Assembly (NCBI GenBank): GCA_013396525.1
Contig: VWYX01000934.1
Span: 211,414-275,413, forward strand
Origin: Chaetorhynchus papuensis
Lineage: Eukaryota; Chordata; Aves; Passeriformes; Rhipiduridae
Direction: 5' to 3'
DNA: 64,000 bases
The notes beneath the pieces were generated by a model, which worked only from the letters and a program-made list of their open reading frames with translations, did not search any database and was not told the DNA's origin. This document shows positions 36,801 through 49,200 of this stretch, piece by piece (positions within the stretch are counted from its first letter, which is position 1; every line of letters starts with the position of its first letter). The position numbers and the translations under genes are program-made.

Positions 36801-39800
36801 CTATTACACACCAAAAAATGAATAGCTGCCTTCCTCTTTCTGGTCAGTAGCTGAGCTGAAGAACTAGGGGCTAATAGAGACTGTTTGGTTTCTAATTGTT
36901 ATTTACTTTGTTCAGATTGTGAGCTGCAGGAAAGTTCCTGCCCTTCAAAATTTTCAATTAAAATAGCTTTGATGTGGGAACAGTTGGATACCACAACAAT
37001 CTGTGAGATGATATTTTTTCCCCTCAATTGAGATGTTTAATTTATTTAGTTGCCTGCTAAGAAAATGTCTGGGTTTTTTGTTTCCATCAGGTAATCTCAC
37101 TCTGCAGAGATAAATATGATTTTACAGGGTTGTGGGGAAAGTCTGGCTTTTCCGGTGTCACTCAGCTGAAGGACTTTAGGAAAGAACAGAATTCCAATCT
37201 CCTGCATACCATCCCAGTGCCCTGTTTACTGAGTCAGAGTTGTGCTTGGTGGGTGCAGAATGGCACAGAAAATAAGATGACACCTCAGAAGCGCCCATTC
37301 AAGGGACAGTTTCAGTCTATAGTGATTCAGTGACAAAGGACAATCTGGATATCTCTCTGTGCCACGACAAATGAGTGGGTGAGTGGACTCATGCTGCCAT
37401 TGCTATTTGGCATTCCTCATCCTTGTCATTATTCAGTGGCTGTCAAATGGACTTGCTGACTTCTGGACTGACCCACTAGGCTTTGTTTTATTGATGTCCT
37501 ATGGTTTTCATGAATTCAGAATTCTCCATTCACTCTAATTAGTTGAACTTGAGTTCACAAACTCGGAGACCTTTCAAAGCATTTGGCAAGCTGTGTGAAA
37601 GTGTCACAGCAGAAGTCTCTGAAGTGCACAATGTAATCCACGTTGAAAATGCAGGGGGGCTTTCTGGGTGCTTTTTGAAAGCTTGAATATCGAGAGAAAA
37701 AAATACTTGAGAAAAAAATATGCTACTTCTCTGCTGAGCATCCACAAAAAAAACTCAGGATGAATTTTCCCTGAGTACTTAAGGTACTCTCTGAGTCTGG
37801 ACTTAACGTAGCTCTCATTGGTTAAAGTTAGAATGGAAATAGCCTGAGTACCAAAAGTCTCTTCCCAGCTAAGAAGTTTCTTGGTGTCTTCTCCAGAGTT
37901 ATTCCTAGTGCAGAATGAAAGTGTGATGTTGATGTTACATGGGCAATCTGTTCAAGTAGCAGCTGGTGCCTCAAGTATAATTTTAAGTCTGTTGAACATT
38001 GGGTTGTATTTTCAAGTGTGTGCAGCATCTTTGCAATCCAGTTGTGTCCTGGTATTGGTTCTCCAAATAACAGCCATTAAGGAAAATAACCATCATCCCT
38101 GAGCCGTGTGGATTTTACCTCTGGTATCGCTGTTTTGAATCAACTCTGTGGTAGCTGAGCACTGAAAGTGTAGGTACAAATCTCTTGAGGCTTTTTGGAA
38201 ATACAGTGAAAAAATAAAAGGTTGTGATCAAAAGACCAGAATAATTGCTGTTCTATAGAATTTAAAATATTTAAGATTTACTTAATGAATATTTTAATAT
38301 ATTAAAAACCTTTGATAGTGAAGTGGTGGTGCTTAGCAGAAAACCTTCCAGGGCTGGTATCCGAATTTCAAGTCTGACTCCAGACTACTCGTTTGCACTC
38401 TGGGTAGCGGTATCTGTTTCCTTTCCTGGTGAGCACGACAGCATTTATCTCATGCTGTCCTGAAAACTTCCTGGTTCAGTTTGTTCAGCTCTGTTTCTGT
38501 CTTGTTCGGCTCTTAATGACACAAAATGGGCATAATGAGGAGAAGCAGCTGAGTGCGTGTAGAGTTTCAAGTGGAGTGAACTGTGCAAGGGGAAATCCCC
38601 ACCTGAGGCAGGTGCTCTTCCACCCCTGGGAGGAGATGGTGGCTGTACTGAAGGTGGAAGATGGCTTGTACTATCATATACCTGGAAATTCATTAATGCA
38701 AAGTGGGAATGGAAGTCCAGCTTAAAAATAAGAAGCAGTTTTTTAGCTCAGTTTTACTGTGTGAGTAAGTAATGTGTTCCTGATTCTTATTAAAGGTGCA
38801 ACAGAGAGGTCACTTCTTGAAAATTGTTATCAGTGTGATGGGAGCTGGAAGAATCCTAGAACCTCCAGGTCAGATTGTATCCCTGCTACTCTGCTCTCTG
38901 TCTGTTTCCATGGCAATAGATGTCAGTCGCTGAAAATGGAGAAAATGAGAGTTTGGAAACAATTATTGTTTTAAATCTCTTCATTTTTGTAGTCTGACAA
39001 GTGTTCCTGTGGCGATAGCAGCAGGTACAGAGCAGTTTGGTTGTCAGGTTCACATCCAGCTACTGACAGTTGAAAAAGCTCATTTTGCTAAGAGCAAAAA
39101 AAAGAAAAATAAAGCACTTAGCTTTATGGATGTGAGAAATGGAAAGTGGTTTTAAACTGTTTATTAGACAAAAGCATATAATATGCCTGTTTCTAGGACA
39201 ATATAGAAGGGGAATGTTAAGAAAAAATGGGTATTTTAATACTCCTCACATTTCTTGGTGGAGAGAGCGGAGCTGGTCTTCACACACATAAAACTTTGTA
39301 TCACCATATGTTCAGCTCTTGTAAAACTAACTGTAGATTTCAAATCCACTCACCCTTGAGGTTTCAAAGATAAGAACTTAATGCCAGGTTTTTTTCTGGA
39401 TTCCTTTTATGTCTTGGTGAGTCTGTAGGGAGTGGGAGAAGGAGGAGAAGAGGTTTAAAAAATATAGAAGGTGTGCATACAAGACATAGCAAGGGGAATC
39501 TGTCACAGCATCCAGCTCAAAATTTAATTAAAAAGAAGTAAATGCTGGCAATACTTTCAAGAGTTTGGGAAAGGAATCTGCAGAATTTGCATGTATTTAT
39601 AGCTCCTATTTCTGCAAAACTGGATTCCAGCTATATGTTTGCTTTACATGTGGAGTGAAATCTCTTTTGATTCTCTGGTCTAAGTTAATCCAAGAGGCAT
39701 CACGTTGGATTCAGTCTCTAGACAGCTGGAGAAGTTTTGGGCTGACCGGGAGCTGTGGTGAGGTACTTTACAGGAAGTAGACATAAGGCCAAAACTCTCT

Positions 39801-41740
39801 ACAGGGGTGTTAAGGCCATAAAATCTCTGTAATTTTAGAAATGTGATATTTACATTGTGCATAAACAGAAATTGTAATGTTCTGAAAAGTGAGGGCATGT
39901 TGAAAAATAACACGAGGTTTCTTTTCACTGCTTCTGAATTTTGAAGTGTGATTCAGGGGCTTATGTCCTACGGCAAACCAACATGTATGAGATTCCAGAC
40001 TCATTAGGTGCAGTATCTATTGCCAGCTACATTATTCTCATTCAAATCCCTCTTTAAAATCTACATCTGTCAGAAAGCTTTAGAAGAGGTAAACTAATTA
40101 AAATGTTTCAGTGAAGGAATTCTGCTTGCCAAACAGCCCCTGATTTTAGGGAGGCAGGAAAGTCTTGTCACTAAGATACATCTGTGTTTTGTCATCTCAG
40201 CCCTGAGTCCTGCTGTACGGAGCTCACAACTCTCCTGTGCCCTGTGAGATACCTGGGGCATTTGTGGGCAAGATGGGGTCAACGGTGCTAATTAATAAAA
40301 AATTCACTAGACATTTCAAGTGTGATTTTCTCTTTATTAATGTTAATTAATGTCAGTCTTATGCTATCTGTGAATTCTCCACGATTTTTGGTACTAATTT
40401 ACTATATAAAGACCAGTGCTTCTATTTTTCTCTCACAGTCTCTCAGACATCTCTCAATCTGCTATTCTACTTGTGATTTTTTTTTGCTTTCCCTTTTCTC
40501 TGTCAATTCTTTGATCTTCGCTCTGTTTTGCAATTCAGAAAGTTTTTATTCCCCCAGATAATGTGCAGTGTTGCCATTTTTCTCTGGAGATATGTAGAAC
40601 TCCTTTGACAGGCAGCAGGAATCTGACAACTCTGTGGAAATGCCATATCATAGGATTCCCTCAATTTTGCATCCCTAATATCTCACATTCATGCTGCAAC
40701 AACACCTGTGCAAGTAGCAAAGTTAAAATGCTGAAGTTAAACCAAAAAACTGCTGTGCTAGAAACACCTCCCATCCAGAATCAGCCTTAACTCAGTGGAG
40801 CAGCTCCTCAGGTTGTCTTAAACACAATGATTGGAAAGGCTAGAAACAAACATAAAGGTATTTGTGGCAAGGAGTGAGTTTGTAAAAAAAAAAAAAAAAG
40901 AAAGAAAAAAATTAAGTCTCATACATTGGTAGTGGGCAGGCTGATGTGCATCTGGAGAAGCCTACAGCCATTTGGACAGCTGTCCAAGTGGAACTGCCAA
41001 ACCTTGAATCCCGTATTTACCCACCTTGATCTGGTGATGGGTCTGTTTATAGGACACTGGCAGAATTTAATTCTTCTTGGGTGGGTTGGGGTTTTTTGGT
41101 GTTTTTAATGGGGTTTTTTAATGATAGGGAGTATTAGTATGCCATAGTTTGTTTCAGCCAGTAAAAATGCTGATAATGGAGAAGACAGAAGCAAGGAAAA
41201 ACAAAAGCAAACTGTAGCTACAAAGCCCCTTGATTTGGCTTTCTCTCTCTCCTAACTCTTCAGGCTTGATGTTAACTCCTTGATGCACAAGGGTTTCAGG
41301 TAGGTGATACCTTGGTTCTGGAAATGGATTTCATAAAGAATGGGATATTTCTGTAATTGCAGCACTGTGAGGAAATGAATGTTCCACTTAATGGCCTCCT
41401 GTAATAACCCCCTTACATTTGCTGGGAACTTGTTGCTGTGCCAGAAACTGTTCCTCCTCTTTGTACTGCTTTATTCACTCTCTTTGCTGTAGTAATCTTA
41501 AACTTGATAGAAGCTATCTTTTGCTAAAAGTAAAGAAAAAATAAAAAAACCCTTTTGAAGTAGGTTTCTAAACTATAACAGTAGTGGTTTCTAGAACAAA
41601 CACTTGGTAGATGATGAAAGAAACTGATTAAGATCTCTGAACATTTGAAGTGAGGACTGATAGCCAAGAGCTGACAAAGAGTGATTTAAAAATGAAAATG
41701 AAGCCATAATATATTCAAAGCGGTGAGATGGATATTGCGT
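36801..41740. other. Non-coding sequence
   Basis: A poly(A) run of 16 followed by AAAG units occupies 40884-40912. There is no recognisable retrocopied gene in front of it, so it may be a simple repeat. No exon or repeat family is recognised. Confidence 0.5.
40884..40912. repeat. Poly(A)/AAAG simple repeat
   Basis: Sixteen consecutive A are followed by GAAAGAAAAAAA. It could be the tail of a retrotransposed transcript, but neither a source gene nor a target duplication is evident. Confidence 0.85.
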
Positions 41741-41763
41741 GGGAGGGGTATGTGTGGGGGGGG
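41741..41763 (+). other. G-quadruplex motif
   Basis: GGG-AG-GGG-TATGTGT-GGG-G-GGG fits the G3 with 1-7-base-loop rule on the plus strand. The middle loop is at the upper limit of seven, so it should be weaker than the motif at 32.76 kb. Confidence 0.65.
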
Positions 41764-42525
41764 CTGATGTATTGATTTTGATTTCCAAATTAAAAGAAAA
41801 GAACTTTGGAGCCAATTATTACCCAGTTGCTCCGGGCTGGATTTCCAAGATGATGTACAAAAATGGCAATTATATAACATTATACTCCTAGAAAAACAAC
41901 ACTAATCAAAGATCACTTCTGCAATTGCCTGCAAGTTCTGACTGGCTGGATCCCAAGTCCAACATCCACTAGGGAAGAGGAGAGGATTTATGCACTGCCT
42001 TAGCACAGTCAAAGATATGGGGAAACAGAGACTTAGCTCCCAAACTAAAATTGTGAACTGCATTTAATTTCATGCCTTACAAAAAGTGATGTTTTAGCAG
42101 CATGTCAGAGATAAAAAAAATCTGGAATTCTTATTATGGAACCAAAGGGAAATGACACCTCCAGTAGGGCTCTGGTGGGAAAGAAAGATGAGGGAATGAA
42201 AAGCCACACCTGGTGATCTTCCTGAGAGGTGTGATCTAACTGAGAAATACTTGTTTGTTCTTTGGTCACATGGTTTTGATAAATCTTTTTCAAATCGTTA
42301 ACCAATTTCCACTGGAAATGTTGTGGATTTTCTACCACATTGTCTGGGAGTTTGCTCAGGAGTCAGAGCTTCTGCGAGCTGCTCCTGCAGCTGTGTCTTG
42401 CCATGTGAACCATTGCAGAGCCTGTCACTCCTCACTTCTGGGCAGCTGGCAGGAGGTGCTGCTGATCCACACCTTCTCAGCAATACTGAGGAACTTGCTG
42501 TATTTATACCACGTATATATGGGGG
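41764..42525. other. Non-coding sequence
   Basis: No gene is recognised. On the minus strand TATAAATA at about 42502-42509 lies just beyond the LTR-like element's 3' end, but without other promoter features. Confidence 0.4.
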
Positions 42526-42757
42526 TGTTGCTGTTGCAACATGGATGCGTAGAAAAATCACACGAAGTCCAGGGTCAGGTAGAAGTGGCGGCAAGAGCCC
42601 ATTTAATGTTTTTTTCCTGAGGTTTTTATATGTTAGTTTGCAAAAAGTGGGTTAAATGGCATAAAGTAATTGGTTCTCTGGCCATCCACCCCTCGAGGGG
42701 ATTGGCCCAACTCTAAGATGTCCATTCCCAAGTGTTTTTCTAGTTGAAGCCATAACA
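42526..42757 (-). mobile_element. Probable solo LTR of an endogenous retrovirus
   Basis: Read on the minus strand the segment starts TGTTATGGCTTC and can end GCAACAGCAACA, so it has the TG...CA ends of an LTR. A TATA box (TATAAAAA, 42623-42630) is followed 20 bases on by ATTAAA (42602-42607), a poly(A) signal variant, and then by a G/T-containing U5-like stretch. The length of about 230 bp is short but within range for retroviral LTRs. Alternative ends at 42542 and 42752 would give a 4-of-5 match of flanking pentamers (CAACA/TAACA), so the boundaries are uncertain. No primer-binding site or internal genes are seen next to it, consistent with a solo LTR left by recombination. Confidence 0.5.
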
Positions 42758-43125
42758 ATCTGGCAAAACAAGTTGCAGGTGCAAATACTTATAAACTAGT
42801 AACTTTGTTTTAGTTAGCATGCATGGGAAAATACAGAGCTCTCACAAAATGCTGGAGAGCTGAAGAAATTCACTGCTGAAGCTCTTTCAGCATCCACATG
42901 GGTGTGTATTTATGCTTGTTTTATTACAGCAGATGTGTGCCACGGAAAATCAGGCTTCATGAAAGATACTTCTTTTTCTACTGGTGCACTTAGTGCTTCT
43001 AGCTCTAAGAAATTACCCTGTCCAGTTCCACTGTCAAGAGAAATTCTATTGTTGACATGCTGCTCACCACAGTTCCTGTCAATCCACTTCTTTCCCTGCT
43101 TTCCTCTTTGCTCCCAAGATACAGG
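42758..43125. other. Non-coding sequence between LTR-like element and CR1 tail
   Basis: About 370 bp in which I see no gene, repeat family or regulatory feature worth naming. Confidence 0.4.
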
Positions 43126-43247
43126 CCCCATCCCTGGCAGTGTTCAGGGCCAGCCTGGCTGAGGCTCGGAGTGGAAGGTGTTCTGCCCAAGGCAGGGGGT
43201 TGGGATGAGATGATCTTTGAGGTCCCTTCCAGCCCAGAGCATTCCCT
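43126..43247 (+). mobile_element. CR1 LINE, very short 3' end
   Basis: About 120 bp match the last part of CR1 in sense orientation. The CATCCCTGGCAGTGTTCAGG block, the GTGGAAGGTG and GGCAGGGGGTTGG blocks, and GATGATCTTTGAGGTCCC followed by TTCCAGCCC are all present. The final octamer repeats are eroded to ATTCCCTGA. The type of tail differs from the copy at 24.5 kb, so a different CR1 subfamily is likely. It is severely 5'-truncated and non-coding. Confidence 0.9.
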
Positions 43248-46200
43248 GACAGAGCAGGCAGTGTCTATGGGAAATTCTCTGTGAAGCATGCCAAATGAGT
43301 TTCTGCTGCTGGTACTACTACACACCAGTAATTTTATAATCTGCATGCATATTCCTCTATAGCTGTGATAAAGGGCACACTTGTGGAACCAGGAGAGCAG
43401 GATTTGATTTGTTTTATTGAGGACAGTAGGTTGGGCTGTTTTTACCAGGCCTTCTAAATCAGTTAAACTTTGGAAAATGGACTTGTTTTCTTTTGGCTGG
43501 TCCAGAATATCCAATTAACATTTCAGTGACTTAAGTGCATCTTGTAATAATCCATCTCCTAGAACTGCCTTAATTGCTCATAGAAAAATACATTTCTGCC
43601 ATAAAAAATGTATTTTTGGGCTGGAAGATGATGAGGCTGGCAGTTCAGAATGCTGAACAGATGGCAGTGCAGAGTCCTGGACTGCAAATTCAGCTGTGCT
43701 TTGGGGTGCCTGCAGATTAGGCCACCCCTTTGGAATGCTGCAGAGCCAACAAGGATCCATTCAGGACCCTTTTATAATAGGTGGTGCTGCATCCTATGTT
43801 GAGCCACTGAAATGGCTGTTATTTTCATTTTCACATAATAACAGTGGCCCATAAACTGCTGGATCTGCTTTCTAGCTGTGAGTGTAGGTAATCAGATGCT
43901 ACCTGGCAGCTGTGCTTCAGGGGAAGTTATTGTAAATATCTCAATTAAGTATTTTCATTCTTTGCATAAGAAGTGTTTGTTGAAAAAATGCTAAAATAGA
44001 AAGGTTTCCTGTTCTTAAACTGGAAGCAAACTCCTATATTTCACTAATTAGGTACAAATGTATTCTACTAATGCAACATTGTAGTTTATGTTAAATAGTT
44101 TCTTTGGATGTCGTGTAATTACTCTAAGTGTTCAATACTTGGAGATCTTTAAATCCAGTAGTGTGCAATACAAATTAACATCTGTAGCTGTGCTGTTCAC
44201 ACACAGCTGAGGCTCACATGTGATTCTCCAACCACTGATCATTTCAAACTGCATTTTCCTCAGCAGGGCAGGGAGGAAGAAGTTTGGAGACTTTATAGTA
44301 CATTCTGAGCATTAATATAATTAGGTTGTTTCATGCAACCCATCAGCAAGGACGGAACAAGTATGTGTCAAAAATTTTTCAGGAGGATATTATCATTACG
44401 TCCTGTTCATACAATGAAAAGAGCACCCAGATAATTTTTTTTTTTTTTGTGGATCAGGACTACAATATTTGAAAGAAAAGGGCTCTGTCTTAGCTTAAAC
44501 CCAGTAGCATGTCCTCTGTATCCACAAAATCTGACAAGTAGGCCAAATCACTGATGATACATTTGGTAGCTGTCTCAGTTTGAAGACAGGGACTGGAGTC
44601 TTGCCTTGATTGTAAGCCACACCCAAGGAGAAATTCCCTAGGAAAAAATATTACCTCTAAGGAATGTGTTTATGATATATATGCCCATATGGGTTTACTC
44701 ATTATAATTACAAAAATGAGTAAGTCACAAACTCAAAGCTGGAGTTCTGTGAGAAAATACAGCAACAACCTCTCCTCTTTCTACTCATGCCTGATACTTT
44801 GAATTTAAGGATGAAGTCTTTCAGGAACAGGTATTTCCTGGAAATTGGTGACTGGCTGGAGGACTCAATGCTCTTGGCATTGCCTGAGGTCATTAAATGA
44901 TAGGGATTGTCTGATCTGGAAGTCGTTATTGCCATTATAAATAATAAGAATGAAATATTACATCACCGTAGGTGTGGATGTCTGTATATAGTTTTGGGGG
45001 GTTTTTTACTAGTAATTAAAGAGCATAAGTGCCAATGGTCTTTTCTGGAGTCTTTTAAATAATTCTACTTAGGTATAGATTTTGTAGCCCCAGGTATAAC
45101 AGTAATAAATACAAGAGCAGCTCCATAAGGCTGCATTCCCCACTCAGTTACTTGCTGTTGACCTCGGTCTCACGTTTCCCAGTTCAGGCACATTTGTTTT
45201 GTGTAGTTCCCTCCTTTCTGCACGAACCAACCAGAACTGCCAAGGGAAACTTGGCTGTGTCACCAGTGCTGCTGACGCAGACGGAGTTCTCGTAATTCCA
45301 GGGGAGGAATCTCTACAGCAGGAGGATATGAGCAGGGCAAACATGAGTTCTGCATCACTGAGGTACCTGGGGAAAAAAATTAAAGCCATTAAACAAGTCT
45401 GGAACGAGTGTGATCAAGTGGAGATTTATAATAAATTTTGAGAGTTTTAACTCTAGAAAGAATTGAAAGAAAGCTCTTGGCTCTGATCACTGCTGTGGTG
45501 TGGAACAATAAAAAGGTGTAGCAAAATTTTGGTTCTGAATTTCATCTGAACCAAAACCTGGTGGACTAGAGGGGTCTTTCCCTTTGCTTCCTTTGACTTT
45601 GTGGATGATATTGCCAAAAAAAAAATAATTGGAAACAACCATGGTGATACAATCGCTTTGTATTTGTGTTTTGTGTCTGAGTAATTTTGTCAGATGCTGT
45701 GGGTGCTGTAGTCCCCAGTTCTCCTCAGAGTAGAGGCCTTGCAAATGTGTGTCCAAAGAGAAGAGAGAGACTGGAAAGGAAGAGATGCAGGAAAGGCCTT
45801 GCAGCAATACAGACACACAGCTGGGAGTTTGGATCAAGTCAGCTCAATCAGATTCCTGTCCTTTCCACTGATGGCGTATTCTTTACACTTTTGAGAACTT
45901 GCATCTTTGCTGAGGAAAAAACAAGGGGGATTTTAAAATTAATTACTTTACTCACTAAAATCGACAGAAAGAAAGGTTAAAAGAGAACTATGATAAACTG
46001 GGCAATCAAATACACAGGGAAAGACTTTAAAAATAATACAGATGTGCCTCCTGCAGTTCTGTGTGCATACAGCAATCACAAGGTAAAACATATACATTTG
46101 CAAATTTCTTATCCCGAAGCTGTTTCTTTGAAGAACAATAGTGGGTATTCATCACTTGAGGTTCATGCAAGCAGATTTCTTTTAACTGAATGTCTAATCT

Positions 46201-49200
46201 GATGCCTGGGGTTGCAGCATGTGCCTATCATCCAGATTACACTGGATTTATGTTTGTAATCAGACTTGGAGCTTTACTTGAGAATACAGTTAAACATAAA
46301 TGTCATTAAATGTGTCCAATCTGCAGATGTGCTGAGGGGTTCACCTTCACCTTTTTGACAGTTGGTGAAACTCGGTGACCTCTTGAAGGAGCTGGTGTTC
46401 CAGGCTGATATTAGCACAAGAGAAGATGCTACCAAATGTAACATCATGCTGTTCATTTTAAATTCACAGAAAAGCACAGTTTGCATGTAAATTATAGATT
46501 GAGCCAGGCCTATGATCATCTGTTTTAACATGAATCTGTTTCTCAGAGTTACATCACAATGAGTAAAAGAATGCAGGGGAATACAAATCCTGAAAGATGC
46601 AAAGGTCATGGTCAGTGTGCTGTGTGGTTTTGCATTATTCACATAAAGTGCTATAATACTGATGGATTAAATGACTTTATTAGAGCTCCGTGCCTCCAGT
46701 TTTAAAGTCAGTATCTTTAAGCTGAATGTGATTCACCAGAATTAGTTTAATAACTTTCACTCTCTCTGTTGCAGTGCCCAACAAATTATCATTCTTCTAG
46801 TTCAAGTCTCTCAAATAGAACATTTTAACCTTATTTATTTTGTGCATACACAGCAGGAAAGAGTCCACCTTCTTACAACACTTTACAGGCAGCTGTAGTG
46901 AATTTCAGTCTAAAGGGATTGTGCTATTCTTGGTATTTTGCAAAACATTTTCTAAAAAATCCAATTGACAGAGTTAACTGATGAGAACAAGACGTTAATA
47001 CAAAATACAAGGAATATTTTTTTCTTGCCTGAATTCACTGACAGACTTATTTGAATGTTGTTACCACTAAACAGGTGGGGCTGTCACTTGAAAAGCTGCA
47101 TGATCTAAATATATCAATCCTCTAACTATATTGGGTCATATAAAAAAGCAAACACAAAAGCCTCCCTATCTGTTTAAAGAAAAATCTGAGGACTTCCTAG
47201 CAGTCAACCCCTTTGGGGAAGCAGGGAGGAGAAATGTTGTGCACCACTGTGCCAGGCTAAACATCCCCACCTGAACATCCCCTTTGGGGCCCACAGGACT
47301 GTATATTAAAGTGGCAGTCGAGCCTCATGAGGGCAAAGCAGGTTTTGCTACGAGTTAGAGCAAATGTACAAAATTATTCCAAAAGTTCAGCAGATGAAAA
47401 GGCTTCACATTCAGTGGACTGACTTACAGTATCTGAGTGCTTGATGCTGGCAGTTCTTCATGTTCAGTCATAATTAGTCTATCATTTGCTCATTTTGCTG
47501 CTCTTCTCAGCTGCTCATTATCTTACTGGCCATAGCTTATTAGTGGCCATAGCTTAATTTGCACTCTGCTTCCTATTCTGTTTCAGTACCATTTATCCTG
47601 CAGGAAATCTTCCTTTTTGGTTCTTCATTGGCCGTTCACTGAGGAGGCCCTAGACCCTCAGGTGATACCTTTATCTGAAGCAGAAAGTGGGTCACTGCTT
47701 TTCATAAAACTGGGGATGATGCTTCCTTAGATTTTATCTTCACCTGCTGCTCCTGCATTTTTAAAACCATCAGACACATCCCAGCTCCCTGGGAGACCCT
47801 TCCGTGTTACTTCCCTCAAGCAGGCCTCAATTGCATTTTCCTCCTCCAGCTGGGAGAACACAATGGGACTTTCCCCAGAAGTCTGTCAGTGCAGATCATT
47901 TAATTAGGCCAGATGGGATCGCTCTAGCAGAAGTGCAGAGCTTTCCATCCCCTTGGAACAGCTAATGGTGCCTTCCCAGGGTTCAGTCGTGGTGCTTGGG
48001 GAGTTGGAGTTAACAGATAATGCATCCTTCTCGCTCTGCCACCTGCACCTTGGCTTTTTACTGTAGGCCTGAAACATCCACCCCTAACTTCCTGCCCTCG
48101 TGTGCCTCAGAGCTTTCCCATGTTAGTGCCTGGCACTCAGCTGTGCTCTGCAGCTCAGCTTGTTTTCCAGGGCCAAGGGGGCTGGTATTGTAGCTGAAGA
48201 CTGAACATGACAAAGGTTTTTCTGTGCATCCCAAACCAGCATCACACATTAAGTGTACTCAGAGCTCAGGCTGTATTCAAAAGATAGCCAAACAATTCAG
48301 AAAAAAATATGTAGCTAAAGCACTCATGCAATTTAGTTTGTGCTGTCATGATTTTGTAGAAGAGATGATTATGATGGAGGAGGTTAAATATTTGTAGTGT
48401 TAGACGGTCTGACCCTGGCTCTTGAGTACATAGGGGTTATACCTATCTATTCATTTTTCCTGCTTATGTTGTCCTGAAATAGCTCAGTTTATATTGTCTG
48501 ACTGGGCACTTCTTCCCCTACAGTTTCACTGAGACCAAAGAAATCTTGAGAGATCTTACATATTTAACAGTACAGCCTTTAATAAACTCAAAGCTAACAG
48601 AAAAATCCTTCCTTATTCAAAGATAACTTTGGACAGTAAATGCCCATTTGTTTGTATAAGATAAAACTCTGATTTAATCAAAGATATATCCAAGCTAAAG
48701 TGATGGAATCATGGCTGCTTATCTGTTGTAGATACACTGGAAAAAGGGCAATTATTTATTTTTTCTGACTGTAGGAACTCCACTCATAGGCTTAGATCTT
48801 AGAAGCAGCCTATTAGTGAGAGTTTGTTGCACCTTTTGTTTGGTATTTAATTTACTGATGAACTTATTTGAATAACGGCAGTTGTGGTGATGGGCTGTTT
48901 GTAGCTATTGACTCTCTACAGACCTGGACTGAGGCAATCAGCAAAATTACCACAGGCAACTAAACTGCCATTATCATTGACCTGAGCTGGATTCACAGCA
49001 GTGACCCAGTGCTAAAAGACCCCATTACCCAGTCCCCAGAGCTGCCTGCTCTTCTGCAGTGCCCGGAAAAACCAGCCACTGGAACTTCAATGCTAAAAAT
49101 CCTGTGATCTGCTAAAGCAGAATGATTATTCCCTTATTCTGATTTTAGCCCTTTTTTTCAGACTGAGTGGTGAAATGAAAGGCAAAACTTACTCTCTGCC

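Noticed and set aside
43005..43514. Minus-strand open frame of 169 codons.
   Set aside because: It crosses the antisense of the CR1 tail at 43126-43247 and has no other protein signature.
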